DNA of 48,952 nucleotides from Colwelliaceae bacterium. GTDB taxonomy: Bacteria > Pseudomonadota > Gammaproteobacteria > Enterobacterales > Alteromonadaceae. Positions 46,622 through 48,952 of the stretch are shown piece by piece (the stretch's first letter is position 1; every line of letters starts with the position of its first letter). The notes under the pieces were generated by a model. The model was not told the origin of the DNA. It did no database searches and worked only from the letters and a program-made list of their open reading frames with translations. Location of the stretch: NCBI GenBank assembly GCA_023954655.1, contig JAGSHH010000002.1:1-48952 (forward strand), written 5' to 3'. The translations under genes and the position numbers were made by a program.

Positions 46622-48907
46622 TTATAACTGCCATGCATAGCTAAACTTTGTAAATATAGTACGTTGATTACGTTCAAGTTGATCAAGGTTATCATCTTGG
46701 TAACCCCCATCTGAATAACCGACAAAAAATAAAGTTTGTGGATTAATTTTATAAGAGTATATCAACTGCGTAGAAAAATAACGGCTTCTTTTATCCGGAC
46801 GATCATCAATATTTTCATAATTATACAGTTCAGGATTTCGTTCAATATCGGTGTATTGAACTACAAACTTTAAGATACTTCTCATATCAAACTGATAACC
46901 AATACGAATGTCCGATTGATGCGCTGTAAAAATCCGACTATCTTCAAACTCTAATTGGCTATAATTATAACGAAAATCAACATTAAGATGCTCATTTACA
47001 TCCCATTCAATAAAAGGCTCTATATCCAATACTTCGCCAAGGCGAGTATTCGCAAAATCAATTTGTTTACCAATTCGAAAGAAATTTCCCACTTCAACAT
47101 TTGCTAGCGGTTTAAACTTAGCAAACATCATAAATTGATTCTCATTAAAATACTCACCGTCATAAAAGCGCTCACGATGAACTAAGCCAAAATTAGTGAA
47201 AAATTGTTTCTTCCCTTGTAAATTTCCATGAATTTCATACTCTTCTTCAAGCATGTTTCCATCTTGATCATAGGTTTTATCCCAATCACCAAAATATCCC
47301 CAACGATTAAAAGTATCATCGCTGTCTCCGTAATAGTTTCTTCTACCACCAAGCACTACACGCTCTATATTTGAACGAGATTGAAAACCTAAGTCAGCGC
47401 GAAAATCTTCGCCAATGTTGCTGTAATTAGCTCTTAAATTATAATCGCGAGTACTATGAGCATAATTAACACTAAATGCTTGATCATTTTGCTCTTCGGC
47501 TACATCGAAGTCTTCAACAACCAATTCAGGGTTTGTCGTTTCTGAACGAGCTACTTGATAACGAATATTATCGTTTTGACTCAACCAATACGTACCATCT
47601 ACTGATAATAATGTATTGTTATAATCATCAGCATCTCGATGTGTCATTAATACGCCAATATTGTTTCGCTCTCCAATATCAACCTTATACCGAGCAATCG
47701 CCACTCTCGATTCTTCATCTAATGTTGCCAAATCTGAGCCTTGATTACCTGGCATTAAAAAGGAAGTATTATTATCATTAGCAAGCATCACTCCATAACT
47801 ATGTTCATTATTTTTACCTGTTAACTTTAAGCCGACATCAGGTTCAGCAATGTTTCGAGTATGAACAAAGTTGAAGTTCGTTGTATCAAAATATGATGCT
47901 CCATCTAAAAAGAATGGCCTTTTTTCAGGAAAAAATAATGAGTAAGTATTATTAACATCTAGCTGGCCAGCATCAGCTTCAACCTGTGAAAAGTCCGGAT
48001 TTATTGTTGCATTTAATATTATATCTTGGGTTATGCCCCAACGAATATCTAAACCAGGTTCTATATCGACGTTTCCTTCATCCCAGTCACCAGGTACATT
48101 TGGTTTTTCGTCTTGACGAGACATAGTCAATGTTGGAGTTAACTGAAAGTTATTCCCTGATTTAATATCTTTTAAACCAACTATTTGTTGAAATTGACAA
48201 AGGTTACATTTTATATTTCTGTCTCTTTTATAAGTTGCCAACTGCATACGAACATCGCGGGGATAATTTCTCCAACCTGCAATATTCCAAATTTTTTCAC
48301 CGTCATTTTCAGGAAAGCGCAAAGAGCTAAATGGAATACTCATTTCAACAACGTAACCAAAGTCGGTGATTTTCCCTGCACTGTCCCAAATAGCATCCCA
48401 AGAAGCATCTTCATTCCACCCATTGGTATCATCCATTTTCATATCAGCTTGAGCACCAAGAGGGTTAACAAAAAACTCAAATCCACCACGCTCATCATTG
48501 AAAGTATCTACGATAATACCAACGTTATCATCCGCCCAAAGTGCATCACGATCTCTTAATGACGCTCGAATCTTTGAGGGTTCAGGATCAAATGCTTTAA
48601 AGGCAACATATAAAGATTTCGCATCATGATAAAAATACACCTCTGTTTTTACAGGTGCTGGAATTCCTTCTCCTGGATTATTTTCATACTCGAGCTCCAT
48701 TTTAGTAGCATTTTTCCATGATGCTTCATCTAGTACTCCATCAACTGAAATAGGCTGATTTATCTCTGCCAAAACTTGACTATTACACCTGATTTCTTGA
48801 GCAAATACAGAGCTTGAAGTAAATAAACCTGTTAATGCGCAAAAGAGTAATTTTTTGTAAGGAAGAGAGAATCGCTTAGACTTTGCCAACGGTTTTTGTA
48901 ACGACAT
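46622..48907 (-). CDS. DUF5916 outer-membrane protein with CBM9-like domain
   Basis: A 761-residue exported protein (signal peptide to about residue 36, ending SSVFAQ). The N-terminal part is a carbohydrate-binding family 9-like domain (ISVDGVLDEASWKNATK, KTEVYFYHDAKSLYVAFKA, DRDALWADDNVGIIVDTF) of about 200 residues; the rest is DUF5916, with repeated aromatic beta-strands (FLDGASYFDTTNFNFVHTR, FRYNYSQLEFE) ending in WQL, consistent with an outer-membrane barrel. Function is unknown; such proteins are often near polymer-utilisation loci. Its ATG at 48907 is within 45 bp of the window end, so its promoter is outside. Confidence 0.9.
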   Translation of the reverse strand: MSLQKPLAKSKRFSLPYKKLLFCALTGLFTSSSVFAQEIRCNSQVLAEINQPISVDGVLDEASWKNATKMELEYENNPGEGIPAPVKTEVYFYHDAKSLYVAFKAFDPEPSKIRASLRDRDALWADDNVGIIVDTFNDERGGFEFFVNPLGAQADMKMDDTNGWNEDASWDAIWDSAGKITDFGYVVEMSIPFSSLRFPENDGEKIWNIAGWRNYPRDVRMQLATYKRDRNIKCNLCQFQQIVGLKDIKSGNNFQLTPTLTMSRQDEKPNVPGDWDEGNVDIEPGLDIRWGITQDIILNATINPDFSQVEADAGQLDVNNTYSLFFPEKRPFFLDGASYFDTTNFNFVHTRNIAEPDVGLKLTGKNNEHSYGVMLANDNNTSFLMPGNQGSDLATLDEESRVAIARYKVDIGERNNIGVLMTHRDADDYNNTLLSVDGTYWLSQNDNIRYQVARSETTNPELVVEDFDVAEEQNDQAFSVNYAHSTRDYNLRANYSNIGEDFRADLGFQSRSNIERVVLGGRRNYYGDSDDTFNRWGYFGDWDKTYDQDGNMLEEEYEIHGNLQGKKQFFTNFGLVHRERFYDGEYFNENQFMMFAKFKPLANVEVGNFFRIGKQIDFANTRLGEVLDIEPFIEWDVNEHLNVDFRYNYSQLEFEDSRIFTAHQSDIRIGYQFDMRSILKFVVQYTDIERNPELYNYENIDDRPDKRSRYFSTQLIYSYKINPQTLFFVGYSDGGYQDDNLDQLERNQRTIFTKFSYAWQL

Positions 48908-48952
48908 AAAGAGTTCACTTTTGTTATATTTATAATAATTATGTTTTTCTTA
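48908..48952. other. Window end, upstream of the DUF5916 gene
   Basis: Only 45 bp of AT-rich leader are visible and no feature can be supported in it. Confidence 0.5.

Noticed and set aside
47476-47781. 101-residue plus-strand frame inside the DUF5916 gene
   Set aside because: Antisense shadow of a clear coding gene.
1-48952. Mobile elements, prophage, CRISPR arrays, tRNA or rRNA genes
   Set aside because: None seen by reading; no transposase or integrase, no direct-repeat arrays, no cloverleaf sequences recognised. This was not an exhaustive computational scan.

Overview
This is an AT-rich chromosomal segment from a marine gammaproteobacterium, most likely an Alteromonadales / Colwelliaceae-type organism (Colwellia or Thalassotalea relatives). 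The evidence is the gene order rpsP-rimM-trmD-rplS with ffh, ccsA-like and corC-like neighbours; the polar sodium-type flagellar stator pomAB beside xseB-ispA-dxs; glyA-nrdR-ribD-ribE-ribBX; an SO_0444-type Cu/Zn permease; and a large DUF5916 outer-membrane protein. I see no insertion sequences, prophage, CRISPR array, tRNA or rRNA. The window is mostly core chromosome.

Layout. 1-941: start of acs (cut by the window edge), divergent from a chemoreceptor, a porin and a small PstS-like periplasmic protein (1357-4664). 4768-9556: minus-strand translation and secretion block (rplS, trmD, rimM, rpsP, a ChaN-like lipoprotein, ffh). 9768-13604: plus-strand permease, cytochrome c assembly-like protein, CorC-like transporter and a lone cyclic-nucleotide-binding domain. 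13605-14050: convergent gene-free region with DnaA-box-like sites. 14051-16737: SLT lipoprotein and gshA on the minus strand, with an array of three small RNA-like units on the plus strand between them. 17055-24099: NhaC antiporter, pseudouridine synthase, LysR/thioredoxin pair, DUF922 protein, NSS transporter, periplasmic binding protein, yajQ. 24292-34571: panE-like, thiI, pomAB, xseB-ispA-dxs, amidase, periplasmic binding protein. 34628-39449: riboflavin genes, nrdR, glyA. 39755-44469: a five-gene minus-strand unit (hydrolase, ABC ATPase, ABC permease, ECF sigma factor, probable anti-sigma). 44593-48907: small membrane-anchored protein, EF-hand protein, hemolysin III family protein, DUF5916 outer-membrane protein.

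The most interesting signal is at 14758-15130. Three consecutive units each have a GAACT[T/A]-N16-TC[T/A]TA promoter, matching the sigma-E (RpoE) pattern with identical spacing, then a roughly 70-nt transcript with a C-rich (CCC) segment, then a strong hairpin with an 8-T run. The array lies immediately next to gshA, the same neighbour as the sigma-E-dependent sRNA MicA of E. coli. I infer a triplicated envelope-stress sRNA locus. The third unit could pair with the ribosome-binding site of the porin gene in this same window.
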